From Firmicutes bacterium UBA4881 (GTDB taxonomy: Bacteria; Bacillota; DTU065): DNA of 14,286 nucleotides. The position numbers were made by a program, and so were the translations under genes. Below, piece by piece: positions 7,718 through 14,197 of the stretch. The stretch is from contig DHDH01000030.1 of NCBI GenBank assembly GCA_002399235.1, positions 19,223 to 33,508 of the forward strand, given 5' to 3'. The notes below the pieces were generated by a model, which searched no databases, was not told the origin of the DNA, and saw nothing but the letters and a program-made list of their open reading frames with translations. Position 1 is the stretch's first letter, and each line of letters begins with the position of its first letter.

Positions 7718-8875
7718 TTAATACCAAGTAATCTCTACCTTTTTCCCTAATCGCTCTAAAAGATGTACTAACTCACCAAAAGCTTGCATTCTGTCAGGAT
7801 AGGTAATAGCTGGAGCCAATGACCTATGCGCGGGGTTTTTTGCTGTACCAATATGCAAACTAATCTCTTCGCTTTGTAAGAGTTCTCTCGCTAAAAGTGT
7901 TGCTCCATCTTTTTTAGAATCTAGGTTTTCGCCACCAAGTACCTGTCTTAATCTTTCTATGGCTTTGTTAATAGTCAAGATACCTTCAGTTACTAAATTG
8001 GCACCTGCCATTTTAGCAATTGGTGGTACTGATGGATCACTATAAACTAATTCTGTTTCTATTTCACACTGCCAATGCCTTGCCACCATGTTACCAGTAG
8101 CACCACCACAGATTATTTTTCTACCTGCAAAATCTTTAAGCGCTTGACAAACCTCTTGGTCTTGCTCTGGTTCTTTAGGTGGACCAGAAAGTAACATAAG
8201 ATGACGAGGTTTACGTGCCCTAATTGCAAACACCGTCGCATCATCACCTGGCTCTTCAGCATATAAAATGTTTGTAATATCTAAAATCTCTTGTACCCAT
8301 TCTTCTGGCTCAGTTATTGAAGGCATTTTCTTTCTTACATAATGCAAGAGACCTTCCATTCCCCAACCTAGATCAAGGACAGCTCCTACACCAGCATGAG
8401 GTACACCATCAGAAACTATAATAATGGTATCCCCTTCGTTTAATTCAAAGCGGCTTTCGGTCATCTCTTTACCACCAATGATGCTCTTGGTTCCTTCTAA
8501 GATTCTTGCTTTCCTCTTAGCCGAATTGAGCAAAATTGCCGGTGGTGCATCATCTTGAATTAACCGTCCTTGGTTATCTTCATCTAGATAAAGAACATTT
8601 AATGTGGCATAGGCGAGTCCTCGCACTTTACAGATAGGCAATGTTCTATTAATTGTTTCTACGGTCTCCTCAAGAGGTAAGCCCCGAGAAAGAAGTTTTG
8701 TAGCCATCTTGACAGTCATAGTCGCTAAGATACCTGCTTTAACACCACTACCTAAACCATCAGAGAGAACCGCCATAATCTCTTTTTCTCTACGCACGAT
8801 CTCTACATTATCACCACAGAGTTCTTCACCTTGCTTGTTTATTGAACCCTGAGCTAAATCTACCGCGAATCGCAT
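7718..8875 (-). CDS. SpoIIE-family (PP2C-type) protein phosphatase
   Basis: This 385-residue protein has an N-terminal metal-dependent phosphatase domain (about residues 1-220). Metal-site motifs are CGDN (D22), VLSDGLGSG (D39), VSDGVPHAG (D156) and EPGDDATVFAI (D211/D212). Such domains dephosphorylate anti-anti-sigma-like or other regulatory proteins. Residues about 222-385 form an additional domain, beginning RHLMLLSGPP and containing IICGGATGNMVARHW, that I do not recognise by name; it is not a kinase or HATPase domain. There are no membrane segments, so the protein is cytosolic, unlike sporulation SpoIIE. ATG 8873-8875 follows AAAGGAGGGAG, and the gene overlaps the end of the sensory hydrogenase gene by 16 bases. 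The context suggests it is the output module of H2/redox sensing by the preceding gene. No cognate kinase or STAS-domain substrate is encoded nearby. Confidence 0.9.
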   Translation of the reverse strand: MRFAVDLAQGSINKQGEELCGDNVEIVRREKEIMAVLSDGLGSGVKAGILATMTVKMATKLLSRGLPLEETVETINRTLPICKVRGLAYATLNVLYLDEDNQGRLIQDDAPPAILLNSAKRKARILEGTKSIIGGKEMTESRFELNEGDTIIIVSDGVPHAGVGAVLDLGWGMEGLLHYVRKKMPSITEPEEWVQEILDITNILYAEEPGDDATVFAIRARKPRHLMLLSGPPKEPEQDQEVCQALKDFAGRKIICGGATGNMVARHWQCEIETELVYSDPSVPPIAKMAGANLVTEGILTINKAIERLRQVLGGENLDSKKDGATLLARELLQSEEISLHIGTAKNPAHRSLAPAITYPDRMQAFGELVHLLERLGKKVEITWY

Positions 8876-10551
8876 TGGGTTTTCTCCCTCCTTTGTTTAA
8901 CAAGAGAGATAACCTCCCATAATGTAGCTTTGGTTTCCGCTGTTGTTTCACCTAGTAGACCAGCTATCTCTTGAGCTACGCGCATGTTTTCTTCAATAAC
9001 CTTATTTGCTTTTTCTAAAGTAGCTTGTGAGATCATATCTAATTCCGCTTCAGTACGTGTTTCATCTGAGATATCTCTTAAAATACCGACTACAAGATCA
9101 TAATCGGGTAAAGCAATTATGGTCTGTTCTGTGGTTATCTGATATTCATTATAAATAATCCGTTTGTTCTTAATTGGCTCGCCTGTACGGGCAACTTCCT
9201 TAAAATCAATCGGGTCGATAAACTCGTCCAGAGGTAACCCCTTAATATATTTACGTCCTTTAGAGAACCAAGACATTGCTGTCGCATTGAAATCTTGTAT
9301 ATTGAGATCTTGATCGACAACAATTATACCATTAGGTGTAGATTGCACAACTAGATTAGCAAAAGAACGGAATTTTTCTTTCATATAAGGGACACACATT
9401 TCGATCTCTGCCTGTCCTTTACAAACAGCTATCGCTTTTTCGCGACAACTCTTGTATCCACACCCACCACAATTGGTTTCGTCTTTTGGTGTATTTTTAC
9501 CAATCTTTTTAAGAACGGCTCTAATTTCCTCTTCCGATGGCATTTTTTCTTCGATATTTCTAATTTTATATTGCCTTTTAGCAGGTAGATCAGTTTGGAT
9601 AGAAGCTTCTTTATGAAGATAGCCTTTAATCTGTTCTCTCCTGGCCCAAACATTTTTCTCTTCAGTCACTACACCTGGGCCCATCAAACAACCACCTTCA
9701 CAAGCCATAGCCTCTACAAATCTTGGCCCCTTGCCTCCACTTTCCATGTGTTTAAATAGCTCAATCAGAGGCTCTAAACCTGATAGTTCTACTACGTTAT
9801 CTAAGCCAGATAGCTTAGCTGCTTTTAGAACTCCACCGCTAAAGGGGAACAAACCACCGTCGATGATTCCCTCTAAAGCTTGCCTGTAACTGGGTTCGTA
9901 ATGCTCATTTTGCATCCGCTCATATAAGGAAGTAAAAGTAAGAGCACCACTTAAAAGACCCGTATTTTTATAATTATCTGCTTCTTCAATTTTAGCAGCA
10001 CAAGGTCCTAAAAAGAATATCTTTGCCTCAGGGAATTCTTCTCTTAGCATCCTAGCGTGTGTAACCATTGGTGATTCAATTGGTGCAAGGTATTTTATTA
10101 AACTAGGAAAATGTTTTTCTACTAAACTCACTACAGCGGGACAGCAAGAGGAAATAACTGTATCTGTAGTAGACTCGAAGAGTTCGTGGTAAGTTCTTGC
10201 GACCTGAACAGCCCCTTCTGCTGTCTGTCTGGTAAATACTACACCTAGCCCTCTCAAATAACCCGCAACCTCTTCGGGGGTATATCCACCTAATCCACAG
10301 CCTATTGAAGGAGCAACACTAACTACTACAGGTTCTCCCTGTTCTAAAGCTTTAAAAAACAGTTTTGAGTCATCGACAATGCGTTTGGCATTTTGTGGGC
10401 AGGCCTTAACACACCTACCACAGAGCACGCAACGATCATCTAAAACTTTAGCTTGACCATGGGAAAGAGCTATTGATTTAAGTGCACATTCTCTTACGCA
10501 TCTATAACAATCTTGACAACGTGCTTCACTAGTTTGAATTATGTCTTTCAT
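8860..10551 (-). CDS. hydS: Sensory-type (group C) [FeFe]-hydrogenase with PAS domain
   Basis: This is a 563-residue putative H2 sensor. From the ATG at 10549-10551 (AAAGGG eight bases upstream; the GTG at 10560 lies too close to it), the domains are as follows. Two [4Fe-4S] motifs: C12-x2-C-x2-C-x3-C22 and C41-x2-C-x2-C-x3-C51. An H-cluster domain at about 75-310 with SSCCPAV (C136/C137), FLGPCAAKIEEA (C184) and EAMACEGGCLMGPG (C284/C288). A CODH/ACS-like Fe-S motif NCGGCGYKSCREKAIAVCKG (about 360-379) with a further cysteine at 386. A PAS domain at about 395-495 (TPNGIIVVDQDLNIQDFN). A helical, probably coiled-coil tail to about 545. This layout is that of group C HydS proteins, thought to regulate hydrogenase genes rather than evolve H2. 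It overlaps the ferredoxin gene before it and the phosphatase gene after it, so the three are probably co-translated. Both cysteines of L1 are retained. Confidence 0.92.
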   Translation of the reverse strand: MKDIIQTSEARCQDCYRCVRECALKSIALSHGQAKVLDDRCVLCGRCVKACPQNAKRIVDDSKLFFKALEQGEPVVVSVAPSIGCGLGGYTPEEVAGYLRGLGVVFTRQTAEGAVQVARTYHELFESTTDTVISSCCPAVVSLVEKHFPSLIKYLAPIESPMVTHARMLREEFPEAKIFFLGPCAAKIEEADNYKNTGLLSGALTFTSLYERMQNEHYEPSYRQALEGIIDGGLFPFSGGVLKAAKLSGLDNVVELSGLEPLIELFKHMESGGKGPRFVEAMACEGGCLMGPGVVTEEKNVWARREQIKGYLHKEASIQTDLPAKRQYKIRNIEEKMPSEEEIRAVLKKIGKNTPKDETNCGGCGYKSCREKAIAVCKGQAEIEMCVPYMKEKFRSFANLVVQSTPNGIIVVDQDLNIQDFNATAMSWFSKGRKYIKGLPLDEFIDPIDFKEVARTGEPIKNKRIIYNEYQITTEQTIIALPDYDLVVGILRDISDETRTEAELDMISQATLEKANKVIEENMRVAQEIAGLLGETTAETKATLWEVISLVKQRREKTQCDSR

Positions 10552-10792
10552 AAACTCCACCCTTTAGATGTTGTTTTAAGATACCTTCTATGTTTTCAGG
10601 AGAAGCATTTAAAATCTCTTCTCCATCTATTGACATGGAGACTCCCTCACTGCAGTGTCCCCGACAAAAGGATGCTTTTATTTTAATCTCATCTTCAAGT
10701 CCATGTTCCTTAATATAGTTAATAATCTTATCTTGAATTTGTTTTGAACCTTTCAGATGGCAACCACTGCCGATGCAGACCATTATATCCAC
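10529..10792 (-). CDS. Small thioredoxin-like [2Fe-2S] ferredoxin, first gene of redox operon
   Basis: This is an 87-residue protein starting at GTG 10790-10792, which has GAGGGAGG eight bases upstream. The longer open frame reaching TTG 10909 is not credible because it would begin inside the preceding gene's terminator and run through the promoter. Cluster cysteines are C6-x4-C11 (CIGSGC) and C43-x3-C47 (CRGHC), with the family segments HLKGS and GVSMSIDGE. It is a relative of the NuoE C-terminal domain and of the ferredoxin encoded at 7284-7538. It overlaps the sensory hydrogenase start by 23 bases, so it probably exchanges electrons with that protein. As the promoter-proximal gene, it lies just downstream of the candidate Rex site. 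Confidence 0.88.
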   Translation of the reverse strand: MDIMVCIGSGCHLKGSKQIQDKIINYIKEHGLEDEIKIKASFCRGHCSEGVSMSIDGEEILNASPENIEGILKQHLKGGVYERHNSN

Positions 10793-10826
10793 TGGGTTGG
10801 CCTCCCTCGTCAATAATTTGACGGCT

Positions 10827-10844
10827 TTGTTAACTATTTGACGA
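10827..10844. promoter_or_regulatory. Candidate Rex operator
   Basis: The 18-mer TTGTTAACTATTTGACGA (plus strand) fits the clostridial Rex consensus TTGTTAA-N4-TTAACAA: the left half is exact and the right half matches 5 of 7. It overlaps the predicted transcription start of the operon that ends in rex, and lies 35 bases upstream of the first gene. It is the best Rex-like site I saw in the window. Confidence 0.5.
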
Positions 10845-10848
10845 TTAC

Positions 10849-10877
10849 AGTTTAACATAGATCTATAATTAGGTCTA
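10849..10877 (-). promoter_or_regulatory. Candidate sigma-A promoter of the hydrogenase-rex operon
   Basis: On the minus strand TAGACC (4/6 to TTGACA) and TAAACT (4/6 to TATAAT) are separated by 17 bases. Transcription would begin near 10842, inside the Rex-like palindrome. The motif is weak, but a promoter is required here because a terminator lies just upstream (10892-10920). Confidence 0.4.
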
Positions 10878-10891
10878 GCACTTCTCAGGAA

Positions 10892-10920
10892 CAAAAAAAA
10901 AGAGCGCAAGGCTCCTTTTT
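10892..10920 (-). terminator. Terminator of the NusG-domain-II gene
   Basis: On the minus strand AAAAAGGAGC, loop CTTGC and GCTC followed by nine T form a stem with a GC-rich core of four pairs extended by G-U and A-U pairs. It starts immediately after the TAA at 10921-10923 and isolates the redox operon from upstream transcription. Confidence 0.75.
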
Positions 10921-11304
10921 TTAATAAGGATATGTTTGGCCATCTTCGATGGTCACCATCATAGCATTAGGTAAACAAGCACTGAAATCATGTGGTTTGG
11001 CTAACCAACCAAATTGAACACAGACTTGATCCGGACAAGGCGAAGATTTTACTCGCGCTCTATTCCCATCTACCTCTACTACCGTTATCCCTAAAGGACC
11101 ATCAAATTCATAAATCTGTTTACGCCCATCACCTAAAGGCATTGTTCTAACTAGTTTCTTACCTGCTTCTTCAAGTGAATAGACTGTCGCATACATCTTA
11201 GGCCCTGCTTTTCTAGAACTAAGTAATACTTTCCCACCTACAAATAAAGCAATACCTAATAAAATTATAATGAGTGCTACCCATATATTATTTTTTTTAT
11301 CCAT
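10921..11304 (-). CDS. NusG domain II-containing membrane-anchored protein
   Basis: This is a 127-residue protein from ATG 11302-11304, which has GGAG six bases upstream; longer in-frame starts at 11316 (ATG) and 11337 (GTG) are possible. One membrane helix at about 7-28 (IWVALIIILLGIALFVGG) anchors an extracytoplasmic domain of the NusG_II (DUF1312) type. The diagnostic pattern is visible: SSPCPDQVCVQFGWL (C90, C95), then ACLPNAMMVTIE (C110). The biochemical role of this family is not established; it is commonly found beside Gx-family membrane proteins, as here. It has its own candidate promoter and a terminator, so it appears to be monocistronic. Confidence 0.88.
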   Translation of the reverse strand: MDKKNNIWVALIIILLGIALFVGGKVLLSSRKAGPKMYATVYSLEEAGKKLVRTMPLGDGRKQIYEFDGPLGITVVEVDGNRARVKSSPCPDQVCVQFGWLAKPHDFSACLPNAMMVTIEDGQTYPY

Positions 11305-11352
11305 ATAAAACTCCATTCCGTCGCCTACCTGCGACACAAATAGTTAGAAAAA

Positions 11353-11380
11353 ATAATAATAGACAACTACTTTGGGGCAA
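11353..11380 (-). promoter_or_regulatory. Candidate promoter of the NusG-domain-II gene
   Basis: On the minus strand TTGCCC and TATTAT (5/6 to TATAAT) are separated by 16 bases. The predicted start near 11346 gives a leader of about 40 bases to ATG 11304. Confidence 0.4.
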
Positions 11381-11449
11381 TAACTTTTTATCCCCATTTG
11401 GTTATTTATAATATTTATAAGTTAATGCTTCTTAAAATTAAAGCCAATT

Positions 11450-11989
11450 CTAATCCCTACAATTATTAGAATCCGCAGAAAGCGCACCTGGTAAAAGTGT
11501 CAGTACTTTCTCACACACCAATCCAACAAAAACACCTGTCAGCATTGATAAGCCCAATAATATTGGCAGGTAAAACCAGATCCCGGAATGATTGATTATA
11601 TTAGCAGCTACTATAATTTGGGCAATACTATGAGTAATGGCACCAATAACACTGACAAAAATGTTATTACTACCAAGCTTTTTTAACTTTGAAGCAATTC
11701 CCATACTTAAAGCACTGGCAACTGCACCTGTAAAACTCATTAAAAATGCTGGTCCTAAAAGGCTACCACCAAATAATCCCCCTAACAAACTTCTAGCTAA
11801 ACTAATGCCTACTGCTGCTCCAAACCCTATCGTTCTTAATCCAATCAAGGTAGCAGCATTAGCAAGTCCAAGTTTCGCTCCAGGGACAGGCATTGGCGGA
11901 ACTAGTCCTTCCACGACGTGAAGCACACTAGCTATACCTATCAAAACCGCTATGGCAATTTGATTTCTCAAGTTTTTATTTCTTGCCAT
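11450..11989 (-). CDS. Gx transporter family membrane protein
   Basis: This is a 179-residue integral membrane protein of the family once annotated as heptaprenyl diphosphate synthase component I and now called Gx transporter (ECF S-component-like). ATG 11987-11989 is preceded by AGGTG. Five or six hydrophobic segments are visible (about 9-28, 45-62, 68-90, 108-130, 136-158). The family hallmark is the segment VVEGLVPPMPVPGAKLGLAN near residues 25-44, with further GLxxxGFGAAVGISLARSLLGG glycine-rich helices. The substrate is unknown. It is followed by the NusG-domain-II gene, an association common in Clostridia. Only a weak GGGG/CCCC hairpin lies downstream (about 11373-11396), so some read-through into the next gene is possible. 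Confidence 0.9.
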   Translation of the reverse strand: MARNKNLRNQIAIAVLIGIASVLHVVEGLVPPMPVPGAKLGLANAATLIGLRTIGFGAAVGISLARSLLGGLFGGSLLGPAFLMSFTGAVASALSMGIASKLKKLGSNNIFVSVIGAITHSIAQIIVAANIINHSGIWFYLPILLGLSMLTGVFVGLVCEKVLTLLPGALSADSNNCRD

Positions 11990-12011
11990 TTATTACACCT
12001 GCTTAATTGAC

Positions 12012-12041
12012 CTTATAATTTAACCGTCAATCTTTTATCAA
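12012..12041 (-). promoter_or_regulatory. Candidate promoter of the Gx transporter gene
   Basis: On the minus strand TTGATA (5/6) and TATAAG (5/6) are separated by 18 bases, placing the transcription start a few bases upstream of the AGGTG ribosome-binding site region and about 15-20 bases from ATG 11989. Confidence 0.45.
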
Positions 12042-12052
12042 ATAATAGCATT

Positions 12053-12071
12053 AAAAAATAGCCTTAAGGCT
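12053..12071 (-). terminator. Weak second terminator-like hairpin
   Basis: On the minus strand AGCC-TTAA-GGCT is followed by ATTTTTTA. The stem is only four pairs, so it may be a back-up terminator for the 12828-12199 gene or have no function. Confidence 0.3.
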
Positions 12072-12159
12072 TTCTAAGCATAATCATACCATCATATTAT
12101 TGTAAGAGGCAAGTCCAACAATTAGGTAATCAACTAGAGTTATTTGCCATATGTAATTA

Positions 12160-12187
12160 AATGGCTCTTGCCAAAGCAAGAGCCATT
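12160..12187 (-). terminator. Hairpin terminator of the 12828-12199 gene
   Basis: A perfect 12-bp stem AATGGCTCTTGC / GCAAGAGCCATT encloses a 4-base loop, 11 bases after the stop codon. The T-tract on the minus strand is poor (TTAATTACA); on the plus strand ATTATTTTGCTTTATT follows, so it may work in both directions. Confidence 0.7.
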
Positions 12188-12198
12188 ATTTTGCTTTA

Positions 12199-12828
12199 TT
12201 ACTTTCTGACCCAAACCTTTATATAATCATAGCTTGCAGCGGTGCCATTGGTTCTAAAGGAAATGGCTAAACCATCGAAAAGTGGATCAGAGTCGGTCCA
12301 ATCAATTACTAGTTCGCCATTGAGAAATACTTTGATGCTACCGGTTTTTGTATTATACTCGGCACGAACAACATTGGTTCTACCTAATACTGCAGGGAAA
12401 CCAGGAACACGTTGAACAGCGTTAATGCCACCTGCTTCACATTTATAGAGTTGCATTTCATTAAAATCTTGGAAGACTAGGTAGGAGTCACCACGTTGTG
12501 CTGCTTCACCATCGCTAGCCATAAAATGAATACCAGCGGCTGGTGCCCATTCGCTACCCTTAGCGTCGTAGGTTACCTTGTATTCATAAATAAAGGTAGC
12601 ATCGCCAACCTGCTCTAACTCTTGATAAATATTAGTATTACCATTATTTATATCGTTGTTAATCATCATACCACTTGCAATTTCCCAATCACCAACAACA
12701 GGAATCCAATCATTCTTCTTGGAATCGGTCTTGTCAAAGTTAGCTTCATAAATCAAAGTATCTGCCGCCAAAGCGAGAGAAGCTACCATTAACATAGCAA
12801 CAACTACAAAAACAATTTTCTTATTCAT
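12199..12828 (-). CDS. Exported concanavalin A-like beta-sandwich protein, copy 1
   Basis: This is a 209-residue secreted protein. ATG 12826-12828 has AAGGAGG seven bases upstream. The signal peptide covers residues 1-21 (MNKKIVFVVVAMLMVASLALA, cut before AD) with no lipobox. The mature part (DTLIYEANFDKTDSKK, VVGDWEIASGMM, FIYEYKVTYDAKG, GIHFMASDG, GDSYLVFQD, VVRAEYNTKTGSIKVFLNGELVIDW, ISFRTNGTAASYDYIKVW) follows the strand order of LamG/DUF1080-like concanavalin A folds, which often bind or cleave sugars. I see no catalytic signature and assign no activity. It is about 70 percent identical by eye to the protein at 13515-14141 and has a decayed relative between them. It is probably monocistronic. 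Confidence 0.85.
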   Translation of the reverse strand: MNKKIVFVVVAMLMVASLALAADTLIYEANFDKTDSKKNDWIPVVGDWEIASGMMINNDINNGNTNIYQELEQVGDATFIYEYKVTYDAKGSEWAPAAGIHFMASDGEAAQRGDSYLVFQDFNEMQLYKCEAGGINAVQRVPGFPAVLGRTNVVRAEYNTKTGSIKVFLNGELVIDWTDSDPLFDGLAISFRTNGTAASYDYIKVWVRK

Positions 12829-12881
12829 GAGAATTCCTCCTTTTAGATATTAGCCCGTGAAATTAATTCTTTTCCCTTAAG

Positions 12882-12890
12882 AACTAACTT
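12882..12890 (-). repeat. Leader motif AAGTTAGTT, copy 1
   Basis: AAGTTAGTT on the minus strand, 54 bases upstream of ATG 12828. The same nine bases occur 49 and 57 bases upstream of the other two paralogue starts. Confidence 0.45.
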
Positions 12891-13001
12891 CAATTTAACA
12901 TTTCTCTTTTGATTTAGTAATTCCTGCAAACCATTTCAGACAATTACAGGAATTCTATTCGCTTACAGCACTCTCATAAAGAAACTATTAATTCCATAAA
13001 T

Positions 13002-13033
13002 AAAGGCTCTTGCTATTTAAAGCAAGAGCCTTT
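13002..13033 (-). terminator. Terminator of the decayed middle paralogue
   Basis: The stem AAAGGCTCTTGC / GCAAGAGCCTTT (12 bp, 8-base loop) is followed on the minus strand by ATTTATGG. The inner arms GGCTCTTGC / GCAAGAGCC are identical to those of the terminator at 12160-12187, showing that the two units were duplicated with their terminators. Confidence 0.75.
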
Positions 13034-13039
13034 ATGATC

Positions 13040-13308
13040 TTATTTCCTAAACCAAACCTTCACATAATCATAAGCAGCAACAGTTCCATTTGTTCTAAAC
13101 GAAATTGCTATACCGTCCATGATTGGATCTGTATCAGCAAATTCTATAACTAAGGTATCATTTAGGTATACTTTGATTAGGCCTGTCTTTGTGTTGTATT
13201 CAGTGCGAATAACACTGGTGTCGCCTACAACTGCGCCAAAGCCTGGAACTAAAGTGACATTGTTAGAACAATCAACACAGTAAAACCAACAACTAATTTC
13301 TTAAACAC
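13040..13308 (-). pseudogene. Remnant of a concanavalin A-like paralogue with internal deletion
   Basis: A GTG at 13306-13308 with AAGGAGG seven bases upstream opens a signal-peptide sequence MFKKLVVGFTVLIVLTMSL that hits TAG after 19 codons. From the overlapping second frame, sequence homologous to the C-terminal third of the flanking paralogues resumes: VPGFGAVVGDTSVIRTEYNT, later ISFRTNGTVAAYDYVKVWFRK and TAA at 13040-13042. Compared with the 208-residue copy, about 120 codons between the signal peptide and the PGFG motif are missing, and the two parts are out of frame. The ribosome-binding site and terminator are still intact, so loss may be recent. Product if made: a 19-residue peptide. 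Confidence 0.85.
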
Positions 13309-13356
13309 TTAACATCCTCCTTTTTCTTATATAACAACAGCAGTTAGTATTATTGA

Positions 13357-13365
13357 AACTAACTT
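13357..13365 (-). repeat. Leader motif AAGTTAGTT, copy 2 (in a hairpin)
   Basis: AAGTTAGTT lies 49 bases upstream of the pseudogene's GTG. Here it forms part of a hairpin (13338-13369) in which CAGCA and GTTAGT pair with their complements, with one bulged base. Confidence 0.45.
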
Positions 13366-13396
13366 GCTGATGCTAACCACACGAATACAAAAATAA

Positions 13397-13426
13397 GGGA
13401 TATCGATAATTAATTACCGATATCCC
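13397..13426 (-). terminator. Terminator of the 14141-13515 gene
   Basis: The perfect 9-bp stem GGGATATCG / CGATATCCC has a 12-base AT-rich loop. The minus-strand tail is TTATTTTTG and the plus-strand tail is ATTTTTTG, so it could act in both directions. It lies about 90 bases after the stop codon, and 13427-13514 holds nothing else recognisable. Confidence 0.7.
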
Positions 13427-13514
13427 ATTTTTTGTTTACCTAATTAAAGAAACGTTACAGTTACTAGCTTTCTTTGTACTATAACAGTTAGAGTAACCTT
13501 AAATCCCAGCGAGC

Positions 13515-14141
13515 TTACTTTCTGTACCAAATCTTCACATAATCATAAGATGCTGCGGTAGTATTTGTTCTAAAGGAAATAGCCGAACCATCAACTAGAG
13601 GACTAACATCTTTCCAGTCGATTATAAGTTCGTTGTTTAAGAAGATTTTAACGTTACCAGTTTTTGTGGTGTACTCAACACGTACAACATAAGTTTTACC
13701 AACAACAGCACCAAAACCAGGAATTTGTTGAACTGCCATAATGCCGCCGCCAACACACTTGTAAAGCTGAAGTTCGATATTATCTTGGAATACTAGGTAG
13801 GAATCACCACGGTTATCTGCTGCTCCATCAGTAGCCATGAAGTGTAAACCTGCTGCAGGAGCATTTCCGCCGCCCTCATCATCATAAGTAACCTTATACT
13901 CGTAGATGAAAACGCCTTCACCAACTTGATCGACATCTTGGTAAATGTTAGTGTTCCAGTTACTCATGTCATAATTTGCCATAGCGCCTTTGACAATTTC
14001 CCACTCACCGATAACAGGTTCCCAACTTACCTTCTTAGAATCAGTTTTATCAAAGTTTGCCTCGTAGATAAGAGTATCAGCAGCAAAAACAGTAAATGCT
14101 AAAACTAAAACTACCATCAAGACGACTAATTTCTTTCTCAT
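13515..14141 (-). CDS. Exported concanavalin A-like beta-sandwich protein, copy 3
   Basis: This is a 208-residue paralogue of the protein at 12199-12828. ATG 14139-14141 is preceded by AGAAGGGAGAA. The signal peptide is residues 1-20 (MRKKLVVLMVVLVLAFTVFA, cut before AD), without a lipobox. Shared blocks include ADTLIYEANFDKTDSKK, NTNIYQ, FIYEYKVTYD, APAAGLHFMATDG, RGDSYLVFQD, QLYKC, PGFGAVVGKTYVVRVEY and AISFRTNTTAASYDYVKIW. As in copy 1, the fold looks LamG/DUF1080-like and no catalytic residues are evident. A cysteine in QLYKC is conserved between the two intact copies. A TATAAC element just upstream of the leader motif at 14198-14206 may belong to its promoter. Confidence 0.85.
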   Translation of the reverse strand: MRKKLVVLMVVLVLAFTVFAADTLIYEANFDKTDSKKVSWEPVIGEWEIVKGAMANYDMSNWNTNIYQDVDQVGEGVFIYEYKVTYDDEGGGNAPAAGLHFMATDGAADNRGDSYLVFQDNIELQLYKCVGGGIMAVQQIPGFGAVVGKTYVVRVEYTTKTGNVKIFLNNELIIDWKDVSPLVDGSAISFRTNTTAASYDYVKIWYRK

Positions 14142-14197
14142 GATAATTCTCCCTTCTAATTTAAATTATCCCCTGGAAGTCATTTTTTTACACACTG

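Noticed and set aside
7620..7718. 32-codon ORF as a real gene
   Set aside because: The ribosome-binding site is weak and distant, there is no recognisable motif, and the sequence is lysine-rich and AT-rich like non-coding DNA; it is kept only as part of a finding.
8888..8908. TTTGTTTAACAA near the end of the sensory hydrogenase gene as a second Rex box
   Set aside because: The two half-sites lack the 4-base spacer of the Rex consensus and the site lies inside an operon next to a ribosome-binding site.
9135..9653. Two minus-strand ORFs (62 and 74 codons) within the sensory hydrogenase gene
   Set aside because: They are out-of-frame shadows of the Fe-S/PAS region, lysine- and isoleucine-rich, with no domain signature.
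10793..10909. N-terminal extension of the first ferredoxin to TTG 10909 (MRSFFLFLRSARP...)
   Set aside because: It begins inside the terminator of the preceding gene and covers the promoter and Rex-like site; GTG 10792 has a strong ribosome-binding site and gives the family length.
11373..11396. GGGG/CCCC hairpin as terminator of the Gx transporter gene
   Set aside because: The stem is only about five pairs with a long loop, has no T-tract after it, and overlaps a better promoter candidate.
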